Part shown: positions 22,981 to 31,435 of the stretch, piece by piece
How positions within the stretch are numbered: position 1 is the first letter of the stretch
Layout of the letters: each line of letters starts with the position of its first letter
Assembly (NCBI RefSeq): GCF_001601825.1
Contig: NZ_LUJK01000037.1
Location: 1-33,307, forward strand
DNA: 33,307 nucleotides
Direction of reading: 5' to 3'
From: Limnobacter sp. CACIAM 66H1
Lineage (GTDB): Bacteria; Pseudomonadota; Gammaproteobacteria; Burkholderiales; Burkholderiaceae_B
Program-made: the position numbers and the translations under genes
Notes under the pieces: model-generated
The model's database searches: none
What the model saw: the letters and a program-made list of their open reading frames with translations, nothing else
Told to the model about the DNA's origin: nothing

Positions 22981-23913
22981 ATGAGTTTTCATCAAATGAC
23001 CAAAATTGTAGGTCTGAACATCGCCGACCAAGCCGAGCTGGATGCCGTTCGTGCGTTTCGCGCTGTGCGTGGCGTGGTGGGTATTCTGATTGTTGCGCTG
23101 GGTTTGTACCTCATCGTCACACAAGGCGCACCTGCGGTTTGGGCTGCGGTTCAGTACATTGCGGCAAGCCCATCGAAGCTTCAGGCAGTCGAGTTCTCGG
23201 CCATTGCCGGCGCCGCCACCGGCCTTGGCGGCATGGCGTTGCTGGTCATGAAAAAAATTGATGACAAAGGCTTGGGTTTGTTCATCGCGATCGCAGGCGG
23301 CATGATGGCCGCCGCAGCGGTGATGTCCCTGTTTATCCCTGCCATTCAAACGGAAGGCGCTTTGATGGTGGTGCTGGTGGCCACTGCAGCAGGCTACGGT
23401 GTGATGACAGTGCTTGACCAAACCCTGCCGCATGAACACCCCGTGACAGGCTCGGAAATGGCGGGCAATCAACGCCTGCGCATGGCCTTGCTGATGACCA
23501 TCGCCATTGCTTTGCACAATGTACCGGAAGGTTTTGCAGTGGGTGCCAGTGCAGGCAACCTGAACGGTGCCTCCGGCACGGCATTCTCGATCGGTTTGCA
23601 AAACATTCCCGAAGGCTTGATCGTGGCCACAGCCTTGTGGAGCATTGGCGTGCACAAAGCGCTTGCTGCGCTGGCCGCATTGGCCACAGGGTTGGTTGAA
23701 CCACTGGGCGCTGGTTTGGGGGTCATCACTGCCGATTCATGGGCCATGGGTACGCCCGCTTCAATGGCTTTTGCCGCCGGTGCGATGGCATTTGTGGTTT
23801 GTAATGAAATAATTCCGGAGAGCATCAAAATGACTGGAAAACTGAAAACAATTTACACGGCCGGTGTATCCACCGTGCTTACAGCCATTGCATTGGGCTG
23901 GATGGGTGCCTGA
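22981..23913 (+). CDS. ZIP-family divalent metal transporter, GufA type
   Basis: The 310-residue product has about eight hydrophobic segments. HNVPEGFAVG (179-188) in transmembrane helix 4 and QNIPEGLIVA (207-216) in helix 5 form the binuclear metal site typical of ZIP transporters of the GufA branch. A histidine-bearing loop, LPHEHPVTGSE, precedes helix 4. It imports zinc, iron or other divalent ions. The first 65 residues, with one extra hydrophobic segment and a soluble stretch, extend beyond the minimal domain. The ribosome-binding site GGGAG lies in a small palindrome ACGGG-AG-CCCGT just before the ATG. The specific metal cannot be told. Confidence 0.88.
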   Translation: MSFHQMTKIVGLNIADQAELDAVRAFRAVRGVVGILIVALGLYLIVTQGAPAVWAAVQYIAASPSKLQAVEFSAIAGAATGLGGMALLVMKKIDDKGLGLFIAIAGGMMAAAAVMSLFIPAIQTEGALMVVLVATAAGYGVMTVLDQTLPHEHPVTGSEMAGNQRLRMALLMTIAIALHNVPEGFAVGASAGNLNGASGTAFSIGLQNIPEGLIVATALWSIGVHKALAALAALATGLVEPLGAGLGVITADSWAMGTPASMAFAAGAMAFVVCNEIIPESIKMTGKLKTIYTAGVSTVLTAIALGWMGA

Positions 23914-23975
23914 TCTCGCAAGGTGTCATGTAAGCAGGTAATAATGAGCACTCCACATTCAGGATTGCTTTCACC

Positions 23976-24566
23976 ATGCGTTTGTTGTTTGTAGTGCCGC
24001 TGTTGTTCACGCTTGTTGCCTGCTCATCGAGCAACGCGCCGCCCGCCGGGCTGATCGCCTACAGTTGTGTGGCCGGCGAGGCTGTGCACTTGATGGCTTT
24101 TGACCCGCACCCCACGCGCCGCGCTTGGGCCACGCTGGGCGGCAGTGCGCAGAAGGGCGAGTCGCCCGCACAAACTGCTGTTCGAGAGTTCACCGAAGAA
24201 TCCAATTGCGCATACAGCAGTGCTGACATCGACATCAGTCAGCTCAAAGGCCCTTCCATCTCGCCCGGTGTGCCGTTTCACCTGTACACCGCGCAGGTGC
24301 CTTTCAAATCAGTCGATGAAATCGCTCAAACCCGCCAGTGTGCGGACATAGAACGCAGTCAGTGGGTGTGGGTGCGTCACCTTGATTTGGTGCGCGCCAT
24401 TAATCAATACGATGAAGCCGCGCAAGATCCACTCACTGTGCCCACCGTGCAAGGCCAGCCCACGCAAGTACCTTTGTGGGGCCGGGGTTTAGAGTCGCTG
24501 AAAAAAGCCCTGCAAGACGGTGTGCTGCCTGAGACCATCAACTGCAGTGCCACTCAACTGTCTTGA
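23976..24566 (+). CDS. Nudix-domain lipoprotein
   Basis: The product has 196 residues. A short lipoprotein signal ends in LVAC (Cys16), so the protein should be exported and lipid-anchored. The Nudix box is G56-SAQKG-E62-SPAQTAV-R70-EFTEE-SN, matching GX5EX7REUXEE; the final glycine is replaced by Asn77. The metal-binding REFTEE residues are intact, so hydrolysis of a nucleoside diphosphate-linked compound is possible, yet such substrates are normally cytoplasmic. Other signal-bearing Nudix proteins are rare. The start could in principle lie downstream, but no better ATG with a ribosome-binding site is seen. It sits alone between the ZIP gene and a convergent dioxygenase gene. Confidence 0.8.
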   Translation: MRLLFVVPLLFTLVACSSSNAPPAGLIAYSCVAGEAVHLMAFDPHPTRRAWATLGGSAQKGESPAQTAVREFTEESNCAYSSADIDISQLKGPSISPGVPFHLYTAQVPFKSVDEIAQTRQCADIERSQWVWVRHLDLVRAINQYDEAAQDPLTVPTVQGQPTQVPLWGRGLESLKKALQDGVLPETINCSATQLS

Positions 24567-24581
24567 TATTAGCCGACCAGG

Positions 24582-25397
24582 TTAAGCGGTGAATGCAAAG
24601 CTTTGCATCGACAGGGCTTTGTAACGCACATCCTCGGGTAGCACATTGACCTTGAAGTTGTTCCCCGCTGCACCCATGGCAAAAGGCAGGGGCAGGTAGT
24701 GGTCGTCGTCCGGGTGGGCCCGTGCAAAGTGCGGTGCATCAAGCTCCGCGCGCGCAATCGCCTTGCTGTCGCACGCCCGCAGGCGTTCCTGAACCCATGT
24801 GTTGAACTCGTGCACATAAGGCAGGTTTTGCGCCTGCCCACCATCTCCTGCCTTTGCGGCGCGCATGTCCATGTCATCAAAATTGTGCGTCAAGCTGCCA
24901 CTTCCAATCACCACTGCTTTCGCATGGCGGGCAAATTCACCCACCAAGGCACCCATATTCAATGCAGTTTCGCCATTCCAGTCCACCGGCATACTGAGTT
25001 GCAACATGGGCGGGCCACCATTTGGGAACAGGTGAATGTAGGGCACCCAGGCCCCATGATCAAAACCTTGTTGTGGGCGCAATTCGGCGCTTAAACCGTG
25101 TTCGGCCAAATGTGTTGCAAGTTGCGATGCCAGTTCAGGCGCACCGCAAATTTCCGGTTTCAGTTCGTACAGCGGTTTTGGAAAACCATAAAAGTCGTGA
25201 ACAATCACGGGCGCTTCGTGGCTGGTCACCGCCAGCTTGGCGCTACGCCAATGAGGGCTTAGAACAATCAGTCCGCGCGTACCTTGGGCAAGCAGTTGTT
25301 GTCCCAGGGTTTCCAGGGCTTGGCCGGGCAGGCCGGGTTCCAGTGCATAAGTGGGTGCGCCGTGGCTGATAAAAATTGAATGAATGGTTGTGCTCAT
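24582..25397 (-). CDS. DODA-type extradiol ring-cleavage dioxygenase (YgiD-like)
   Basis: This 271-residue cytoplasmic protein has the family pattern FISHGAPTYALE (His12), VLSPHW (His49), GFDHGAWVPYIHLFP (His114) and GSGSLTHNF (His171). These match the metal-ligand and active-site histidines of the class III extradiol dioxygenase family (LigB/DODA), including E. coli YgiD, which cleaves L-DOPA. The natural substrate is probably a catechol, but none is indicated by neighbours. ATG 25397 gives the standard family length; the longer frame to 25619 adds residues antisense to the next gene. It is divergent from the DedA-reductase fusion across 156 bases. Confidence 0.88.
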   Translation of the reverse strand: MSTTIHSIFISHGAPTYALEPGLPGQALETLGQQLLAQGTRGLIVLSPHWRSAKLAVTSHEAPVIVHDFYGFPKPLYELKPEICGAPELASQLATHLAEHGLSAELRPQQGFDHGAWVPYIHLFPNGGPPMLQLSMPVDWNGETALNMGALVGEFARHAKAVVIGSGSLTHNFDDMDMRAAKAGDGGQAQNLPYVHEFNTWVQERLRACDSKAIARAELDAPHFARAHPDDDHYLPLPFAMGAAGNNFKVNVLPEDVRYKALSMQSFAFTA

Positions 25398-25553
25398 GGT
25401 CGAAGTGCAGCGGTCATCGTGTTGACCTAGATTAACGCGACTATCTTTCAAGATCGAGGTAACTTTTTTGTACGACTCGCCGAAACTATCTGTACAAGTT
25501 GCCCAGACGATGCATGATTGGCAACACACTGCGTAGAAAACCAAGGAATTGAC

Positions 25554-27701
25554 ATGAAAAAAATTGTTCTGCTGCTCATTGTTGCAGCTGTTGTGGCGGT
25601 GTTTGCCTTCGATCTTCACAGTTTGCTGACACTCGACAGCCTGAAAAGTCGTCTTGAGCAGTTCAGTGAATTTCAGGCGGAATCTCCCTGGCTGGTTGCC
25701 GGTGTTTTTTTTGCAGCCTATGTACTGGTGACCGCCTTTTCAATTCCTGGTGCCGCAGTCATGACCCTGGCTGCAGGCGCCCTGTTCGGTTTGCTGCAAG
25801 GTTTGATTCTGGTGTCGTTTGCATCCACCATTGGTGCCACGCTCGCCTTTATTGGTGCGCGTTACCTGCTGCGCGATTCTGTGCAAGCCAAGTTTGGTAA
25901 CCGCCTGAAAGCGATCAATGAAGGGGTTGAAAAAGAGGGTGCTTTTTACCTGTTCACGCTACGCTTGGTGCCCGTGTTCCCGTTCTTTCTGATCAACCTG
26001 CTCATGGGCTTGACCAGCATGAAGGCTTTCACCTTCTTCTGGGTCAGCCAGCTTGGCATGTTTGCAGGCACCGTGGTGTACGTGAATGCCGGTACCGAAC
26101 TTGCGAAAATCGACAGCCTCGCAGGCATTCTTTCCCCTGGCCTCATCCTTTCATTCGTGTTGTTGGGCATTTTCCCGCTGATTGCAAAAAAAGTGACCGA
26201 CAAAATCAAGGCCCGCAAGGTGTATGCCCAATGGACCAGGCCGGTTAAGTTTGATCGCAACATGGTGGTGATTGGTGCGGGTGCAGCGGGTTTGGTGAGC
26301 TCTTACATTGCTGCTGCAGTGAAGGCCAAAGTGACCCTGGTTGAAGCCCACAAAATGGGAGGCGATTGTCTGAACTTTGGTTGCGTGCCTTCCAAGGCAA
26401 TCATTAAAAGTGCAAAGCTGGCTCACCAAATGCGCCATGCCGACAAATATGGTTTGCATGCAGCCACGCCCAGCTTCAGCTTTAAGGCGGTCATGGCCCG
26501 TGTGCACGACATCATCAAAGCGATCGAGCCGCACGACAGCGTAGAACGCTACACCGGCTTGGGAGTGGATGTGATTCAGGGCTATGCAACTATTGTCGAT
26601 CCCTGGACTGTTGAAATCAAACACAACAGCGGTGAAACCAGCCGCTTGACCACTCGCAGTATTGTGATTGCTGCAGGCGCCCAACCGGTGGTGCCACCTT
26701 TGCCTGGTATTGAAACCAGTGGTTACCTGACCAGCGACACCTTGTGGGACGAATTCGCAAAACGCGACGACCTGCCCAAACGTTTGGTCGTACTAGGCGG
26801 TGGCCCCATTGGCAGCGAATTGGCCCAGGCTTTTGCACGTTTGGGCTCACAAGTAACCCAGGTTGAACTGGGCGATCGAATCATGGTGCGCGAGGATCCC
26901 GAAATTTCAGACCTGGCCGCTGCATCCATGCGCGCTGACGGAGTGAACATTCTGACCCGACACAAAGCAGTTCGATTTGAGCGCAGAGGCGATCAAAAAG
27001 TATTGGTCACCGAACACCAAGGCAACACCGTTGAAATTGAATTTGATGATGTGATTTGCGCGGTGGGTCGCAAAGCACGCCTGACCGGCTATGGCCTTGA
27101 GAAACTGGGTATCGAGACCAACCGCACCGTGGTCACCAATGAGTACCTTGAAACCTTGTACCCCAATATTTTTGCAGCAGGCGATGTGGCGGGTCCCTAT
27201 CAATTCACCCACGTGGCTGCGCACCAAGCGTGGTATGCCTCTGTGAATGCATTGTTCGGCCATCTTAAAAAATTCAAGGCCGATTATTCAGTCATTCCCT
27301 GGACCACTTTTACTGATCCTGAAGTGGCCCGCGTGGGTTTGAATGAACAGGATGCCAAGGAGCAGGGCGTTGCCTACGAGGTAACACGCTATGGAATTGA
27401 CGACCTGGACCGCGCCATTGCCGACAGCGATGCACACGGTGTGGTGAAGGTCTTGACCGTGCCGGGCAAGGACAAAATTCTGGGCGTGACCATTGCTGGC
27501 GTGCATGCAGGCGACTTGTTGGCTGAATTTGTGTTGGCCATGAAACATGGTTTGGGTTTGAACAAAATTCTGGGCACCATCCACACCTACCCCACATTGG
27601 CTGAGGCCAACAAATACGCTGCGGGTGAGTGGAAGCGGGCGCATGCGCCGGAGAAAGTGCTGCTGTGGTTGGGCAAGTACCATGCCTGGCGGTTGGGATA
27701 A
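25554..27701 (+). CDS. TVP38/DedA-like membrane domain fused to FAD-dependent disulfide reductase
   Basis: The product has 715 residues. Residues 1-215 form a TVP38/TMEM64 (SNARE-associated, PF09335) membrane domain with FSIPGAAVMTLAAGALFG and RLVPVFPFFLINLLMG. From about 235 it is a pyridine-nucleotide disulfide oxidoreductase of the mercuric-reductase branch: FAD motif VVIGAGAAG (237 on), redox-active Cys272 and Cys277 in GGDCLNFGCVPSK, NAD(P)H motif VVLGGGPIGSELA, IFAAGDVAG and a C-terminal dimer domain. The usual mercuric-reductase C-terminal cysteine pair and MerA metal-binding domain are absent, so mercury reduction is unlikely. ATG 25554 has AAGGA eight bases upstream. This fusion occurs in other proteobacteria; its substrate is not known. 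Confidence 0.9.
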   Translation: MKKIVLLLIVAAVVAVFAFDLHSLLTLDSLKSRLEQFSEFQAESPWLVAGVFFAAYVLVTAFSIPGAAVMTLAAGALFGLLQGLILVSFASTIGATLAFIGARYLLRDSVQAKFGNRLKAINEGVEKEGAFYLFTLRLVPVFPFFLINLLMGLTSMKAFTFFWVSQLGMFAGTVVYVNAGTELAKIDSLAGILSPGLILSFVLLGIFPLIAKKVTDKIKARKVYAQWTRPVKFDRNMVVIGAGAAGLVSSYIAAAVKAKVTLVEAHKMGGDCLNFGCVPSKAIIKSAKLAHQMRHADKYGLHAATPSFSFKAVMARVHDIIKAIEPHDSVERYTGLGVDVIQGYATIVDPWTVEIKHNSGETSRLTTRSIVIAAGAQPVVPPLPGIETSGYLTSDTLWDEFAKRDDLPKRLVVLGGGPIGSELAQAFARLGSQVTQVELGDRIMVREDPEISDLAAASMRADGVNILTRHKAVRFERRGDQKVLVTEHQGNTVEIEFDDVICAVGRKARLTGYGLEKLGIETNRTVVTNEYLETLYPNIFAAGDVAGPYQFTHVAAHQAWYASVNALFGHLKKFKADYSVIPWTTFTDPEVARVGLNEQDAKEQGVAYEVTRYGIDDLDRAIADSDAHGVVKVLTVPGKDKILGVTIAGVHAGDLLAEFVLAMKHGLGLNKILGTIHTYPTLAEANKYAAGEWKRAHAPEKVLLWLGKYHAWRLG

Positions 27702-27734
27702 ACTAAGCTTCCTCGACTGTTCGTTAACTGCCCA

Positions 27735-27800
27735 CTCGGCTTGGGTTTCGATCTCTCGTTGCGTTCTAATCGCCCTCTCGGCTTGGGTTCCGATCTTTCG
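27735..27800. repeat. 24-bp direct repeat with 42-bp period
   Basis: Two copies, 27735-27758 and 27777-27800, begin CTCGGCTTGGGTT and differ at two positions (T/C at position 14, C/T at position 21). They lie just after the fusion gene. Confidence 0.8.
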
Positions 27801-27841
27801 CCAGAAAACCTGTTGATCCCTTGCTGAGCCTTGCGATGCCT

Positions 27842-27880
27842 GAGAACGACCCTCCTAAACTGCGGGTCGGGTCCGTTCTC
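27842..27880. other. long imperfect hairpin in gene-free region
   Basis: GAGAACGACCC (27842-27852) pairs with GGGTCCGTTCTC (27869-27880) with a single bulged base and a 16-base loop. The next bases form a small hairpin, GCCCA-TAT-TGGGC (27885-27897). There is no T tract on either side suitable for a rho-independent terminator. Confidence 0.6.
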
Positions 27881-28340
27881 TGTCGCCCATATTGGGCAAC
27901 ACCGGCCCTGCTCGGCACGCAAGGGCAGGTTTTCTTGAGGGCGAAGCGATCGAAACACCGCCGCCGATTGGGCGGTGAAGCCAACCGAGAGTTGCGTGGT
28001 GGTGGAGAAGCGCCGCACGGGAGTGGCTGGGAGCTGAACTTGCAATGGGTCGCACGATGACCAGTCAGAAAACTTGCCGGCTTGGTGCGCCGAGACTAAC
28101 GATCGCGCCCGGGCGCGAAAGCCAAGACCCGACAGTTACTTTTGGAGGGCTTGGCTTAGTGCAGGCTCAAGCTGACGAGCCGAAATGCCAAGTTTTCGGG
28201 CAGAGGTGACCCTTCAAGTTCAGTTCCCAATAAACCAGTTCAGTGCGACACAAGTAACCCGCGCAAAGGTCACTCGCGAAGATCGCCCCAAGCTCCTCGC
28301 GGTACAATGAACCTTCAATGCAGCACCCAAGGAGAAGTCA

Positions 28341-29702
28341 ATGAGCACACCCAACGCACCTTACGATCTCGTCGTCATCGGCGGTGGTTCAGGTGGAGTG
28401 GCCAGCGCCCGCCGCGCGGCCAGCTATGGCGCCAAAGTCGCACTCATCGAATCAAGCCGGCTGGGTGGCACCTGTGTTATTCGCGGTTGTGTGCCCAAAA
28501 AACTCATGATGTATGCCGCACAGTTTGGTCAAACCCTGCGAGAAGGTTTGCAGCCCGGCTGGCAAGTAACACAAGCAGAATTCTCTATGGCCCAATGGCA
28601 AGAAGCCAAAGGCAAGGAAATTGACCGGCTCGAAGGCATCTACGCCCGCATGCTCGACAACAGTGGGGTTGAAACCATTCGCGGCCATGGCGTCATCAAG
28701 TCCACCACAGAAGTTCATGTGGGCGATCGGGTGTTGAACACCCAGCGAATTTTGATCGCCAGTGGCGCAGCGCCCAATCGCGGCGCATTTCCGGGACTTG
28801 AGCTTGCCGCAACCTCGAATGAACTGCTTGATCTTTCTACGTTGCCCAAACGTGTGGGTGTGATTGGCGCAGGTTATATCGCGCTCGAATTTGCATGCAT
28901 ATTGCGCGGCCTCGGTTCTGAGGTCTCGGTGTTCTATCGTGGTGACTTGCCCTTGCGCGGTTTCGATGAAGGCATTCGAAATCGCTTGGTCACCGCTATG
29001 AAACTGCAAGGCATTCAATTGTTTCCCGACACCGATTTCAAATCACTTGGCCAGCAAGGGGCCTCGTTTGAATTGCAAACCGCAGCAGGAGCGCACACGT
29101 TTGATTTTGTATTGAATGCCACAGGTCGCAGCCCCAACACGCAAGGCTTGGGACTCGAAAACATTGGCCTGCGTACGGGGCCTGCCGGTGAAATTGAAGT
29201 GAACAAATACAGCCACACTGGCATTAAAGGTGTGTATGCCGTTGGCGATGTCACCAACCGTGTGAACCTGACACCTGTGGCCATCGCAGAAGGGCGCGCA
29301 CTGGCTGAAAATGAGTTCAACGGGAAAAATCTCTGGGTGGATCACAGCAGCGTGCCCACAGCCACTTTCACCTCACCGCCCATTGGCAGTGTTGGCTTGA
29401 CCGAAGAACAGGCTGCCAAGCGCGCACCCACCCGTGTGTATGAAACAGAGTTCACGCCCATGAAAACCAAGTTCTCGGGCGGTGAACAGAAAACCTACAT
29501 GAAGTTGCTGATCGATGATGTCACTGACCGAGTAGTCGGTATTCACATGCTTGGAGACGATGCCCCCGAGATGATCCAGCTTCTGGGCGTGTTGTACACC
29601 ATGGGTGCGACCAAAGCCGATTTTGATCGCACCATTGCCGTTCATCCAAGCTCTGCGGAGGAGTGGGTGTTGTTGCGTGAACTGACCCGCAAAGTCGGAT
29701 AG
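28341..29702 (+). CDS. gor: glutathione-disulfide reductase
   Basis: The product has 453 residues. It has the FAD motif LVVIGGGSGGVASA, redox-active Cys45 and Cys50 in GGTCVIRGCVPKK, NADPH motif VGVIGAGYIALEFA followed by an arginine-bearing loop, GVYAVGDVTN and the active-site His-Glu in HPSSAEEW near the C terminus. It reduces oxidised glutathione with NADPH in the cytoplasm. AAGGAG lies eight bases before the ATG. A weak TACAAT -10 is centred about 35 bases upstream. The full length and all catalytic residues are present. Glutathione rather than trypanothione or mycothione specificity fits a proteobacterium. Confidence 0.94.
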   Translation: MSTPNAPYDLVVIGGGSGGVASARRAASYGAKVALIESSRLGGTCVIRGCVPKKLMMYAAQFGQTLREGLQPGWQVTQAEFSMAQWQEAKGKEIDRLEGIYARMLDNSGVETIRGHGVIKSTTEVHVGDRVLNTQRILIASGAAPNRGAFPGLELAATSNELLDLSTLPKRVGVIGAGYIALEFACILRGLGSEVSVFYRGDLPLRGFDEGIRNRLVTAMKLQGIQLFPDTDFKSLGQQGASFELQTAAGAHTFDFVLNATGRSPNTQGLGLENIGLRTGPAGEIEVNKYSHTGIKGVYAVGDVTNRVNLTPVAIAEGRALAENEFNGKNLWVDHSSVPTATFTSPPIGSVGLTEEQAAKRAPTRVYETEFTPMKTKFSGGEQKTYMKLLIDDVTDRVVGIHMLGDDAPEMIQLLGVLYTMGATKADFDRTIAVHPSSAEEWVLLRELTRKVG

Positions 29703-29712
29703 ACATCACTCG

Positions 29713-29730
29713 ATCACTACATGTGGTGAT
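29713..29730. other. palindrome between gor and the T6SS cluster
   Basis: ATCACTACATGTGGTGAT is an 18-base palindrome with one symmetric mismatch pair that still allows G-U pairing in RNA. It lies 10 bases after the gor stop and 54 before tssA. It has no T tract, so it could be a weak terminator or an operator of the T6SS genes. Confidence 0.4.
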
Positions 29731-29783
29731 GGTGCTCGAGTTAGACCCATCGCCAACTTCAAATTCCGTTGCTAGAGTCCCGC

Positions 29784-30875
29784 ATGGTTTTACCATTAGG
29801 GCCTCTGCGCAACGTGTCAGCTTCTCAATTTTCATCAACCCCGGCAACATCAGTTGAACCAGAGGCATTGCTTGCACCTTCCTGGGCGGCACCCTTTGTG
29901 CAGGGTGACTGTGGCCCCAATCTTGAATACGACAACGCATTTCTTGAACTGCAACAAGCAGCCCGAGGCAAGCCAGAAACCCAGTTTGAAGCAGCAACAC
30001 CACCCGACTGGAGTGCTGTAGAAACCGGTGCCGTGCAATTGCTGGAGCGCAGTCGAGATTTGCGCTTGGTGGTGTTGTGGGCTGAGTCGCGCTTGAATCT
30101 GGGTGGTTTGCAAACCTTGCCAGAAAGTTTAGGTGCGCTGGCCAGCCTGCTCGAAACGGCATGGTCTGTCGTCAATCCACCTCTCGATGATGGCGATCCC
30201 TATGCCCGCATCAACGTCATTGAAGGGCTTGGATTCGGCGGCTCATTTTTTCAATCCCTGCGCAATTGTGTCGTGGTTGGAAATCCGCGAATTGGCGACA
30301 TTCGCCTAAAAGACTTCGAAGCGCTCACTGGCAATTCTCCAGGCACTGAAGTGCCCGTGTCTCGCGAGCAAATCGAGCTGTTCTTTCGGTCACCGGAAGG
30401 CAAGGCTGAAGCCTTGCGTGCCATGTTGTTGAGCAGCCAGCTTTACTTGAACAGAATTCTCGCCGCGCTGGCCCAACATGTCGAAGCGGATCGGCTGCCG
30501 CAACTTTCCGAATTCGGTGTGTTGCTGAACCATGTGCTGTCCTGCCTGCCCGAACCCCAAATGGAACAAAACCCGGCCGCTGTGCCACACAGTGCTTTGT
30601 TCGATTCAAGCTGTAATTCGAGCAAGCCCGCACCCTCAATGGTTTCGGCAGGAATTCATTCCCGTGCTCAGGCTTTGGCAGCGATTGATCAAGTGTGTAC
30701 TTACCTTGAGCATGCCGAGCCGACCAATCCGGCGCAGCTTCTCTTGAAAAGGGCACGTCGCCTGATCGACAAAAACTTCATGCAGTTGATGAAAGACCTT
30801 GCGCCAGAGGCCTTGGCCGAGGTGGCAAAAATCATGGGAGTCAATCCCGATTCTCTCGAGCAGGAAGATGCTTAA
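29784..30875 (+). CDS. tssA: type VI secretion protein TssA (ImpA)
   Basis: The product has 363 residues. Residues 35-65 include GDCGPNLEYDNAFLELQQAARGKPE (split as GPNLEYDNAFLELQQAA and GKPE), the hallmark of the ImpA N-terminal domain, followed by DWSAVETGAVQLLERSRDLRL and WSVVNPPLDDGDPYARIN. The C-terminal part, NPAQLLLKRARRLIDKNFMQLMKDL, matches the short class of TssA. TssA binds the baseplate and caps or primes growth of the sheath. The ATG at 29784 is chosen over TTG 29769; no strong ribosome-binding site is visible. It is the first gene of the T6SS cluster here, 45 bases ahead of tssB. Confidence 0.92.
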   Translation: MVLPLGPLRNVSASQFSSTPATSVEPEALLAPSWAAPFVQGDCGPNLEYDNAFLELQQAARGKPETQFEAATPPDWSAVETGAVQLLERSRDLRLVVLWAESRLNLGGLQTLPESLGALASLLETAWSVVNPPLDDGDPYARINVIEGLGFGGSFFQSLRNCVVVGNPRIGDIRLKDFEALTGNSPGTEVPVSREQIELFFRSPEGKAEALRAMLLSSQLYLNRILAALAQHVEADRLPQLSEFGVLLNHVLSCLPEPQMEQNPAAVPHSALFDSSCNSSKPAPSMVSAGIHSRAQALAAIDQVCTYLEHAEPTNPAQLLLKRARRLIDKNFMQLMKDLAPEALAEVAKIMGVNPDSLEQEDA

Positions 30876-30920
30876 AGTCGCCCTGCGTTTACCCATTCTT
30901 CTTACTTGCGAGATTGATCA

Positions 30921-31433
30921 ATGAGCGGACAAAAATTTGTGGGGCGCAATCGTGCACCCCGCGTACAAATTGAGTATGACGTTGAAGTTTACGGTTCACA
31001 GAAAAAGGTTCAGCTGCCTTTTGTCATGGGGGTCATGTCCGACTTGTCCGGAAAATCCGAGGTGCCATTGGCACCGGTGGCCGAGCGTGATTTCCTGGAA
31101 GTGGATGTCGACAACTTTGATGCACGCATGAAAAGCATCAAGCCGCGCGTGGCCTTCCATGCGCCCAACCACCTCACCGGCGAAGGCAATGTGGCAGTCG
31201 ACATCACTTTTGAATCGATGGACGATTTCAGCCCTGCAGCGATTGCGCGAAAAGTAGAACCTCTGCGCAAGTTGCTGGAGGCACGCCAGCAACTGTCCAA
31301 CCTGCTCACTTACATGGATGGCAAAAATGGTGCTGAAGAGTTGCTGGCAAAACTGCTGGCTGACCCTGCCTTGCTGAAAAGCCTGTCAACCAGCGTCAAG
31401 CCTGTTGAATCAACCTCCCCTGAAGGTGAGTAA
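30921..31433 (+). CDS. tssB: type VI secretion contractile sheath small subunit TssB (VipA)
   Basis: The product has 170 residues. It starts with RNRAPRVQIEYDVEV and contains QLPFVMGVMSDLSG, RDFLEVDVDNFDARMKSIKPRV and TFESMDDFSPAAIA, all conserved in TssB/VipA. With TssC it builds the contractile sheath in the cytoplasm. The stop is followed after two bases by tssC, so the two subunits are coupled. A weak GAG element is the only ribosome-binding candidate. Confidence 0.96.
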   Translation: MSGQKFVGRNRAPRVQIEYDVEVYGSQKKVQLPFVMGVMSDLSGKSEVPLAPVAERDFLEVDVDNFDARMKSIKPRVAFHAPNHLTGEGNVAVDITFESMDDFSPAAIARKVEPLRKLLEARQQLSNLLTYMDGKNGAEELLAKLLADPALLKSLSTSVKPVESTSPEGE

Positions 31434-31435
31434 TC

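Larger units (their letters stand above)
27702..28340. other. 639-base gene-free region rich in hairpins
   Basis: No open frame on either strand has convincing protein character. Besides the direct repeat and hairpin listed separately it holds CACCGCC (27956-27962) with GGCGGTG (27971-27977), the 16-base palindrome TCGCGCCCGGGCGCGA (28103-28118) and AAGCCAAG (28119-28126) with CTTGGCTT (28150-28157). A possible -10 TACAAT (28303-28308) and a strong AAGGAG ribosome-binding site belong to gor. It may include a structured RNA or an intergenic repeat element. It does not match tmRNA, RNase P RNA or the signal recognition particle RNA as I know them. Confidence 0.5.

Noticed and set aside
22906-23655. 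249-codon minus-strand open frame
   Set aside because: It is a shadow of the ZIP transporter gene, rich in His, Gln and Cys with no domain.
27587-28045. 152-codon minus-strand open frame over the region after the fusion gene
   Set aside because: It runs antisense into the end of the fusion gene, its composition is that of a structured G+C-rich repeat, and no domain or ribosome-binding site is visible.
27702-28340. tmRNA, RNase P RNA or signal recognition particle RNA
   Set aside because: Conserved core sequences of these RNAs as I know them were not found.
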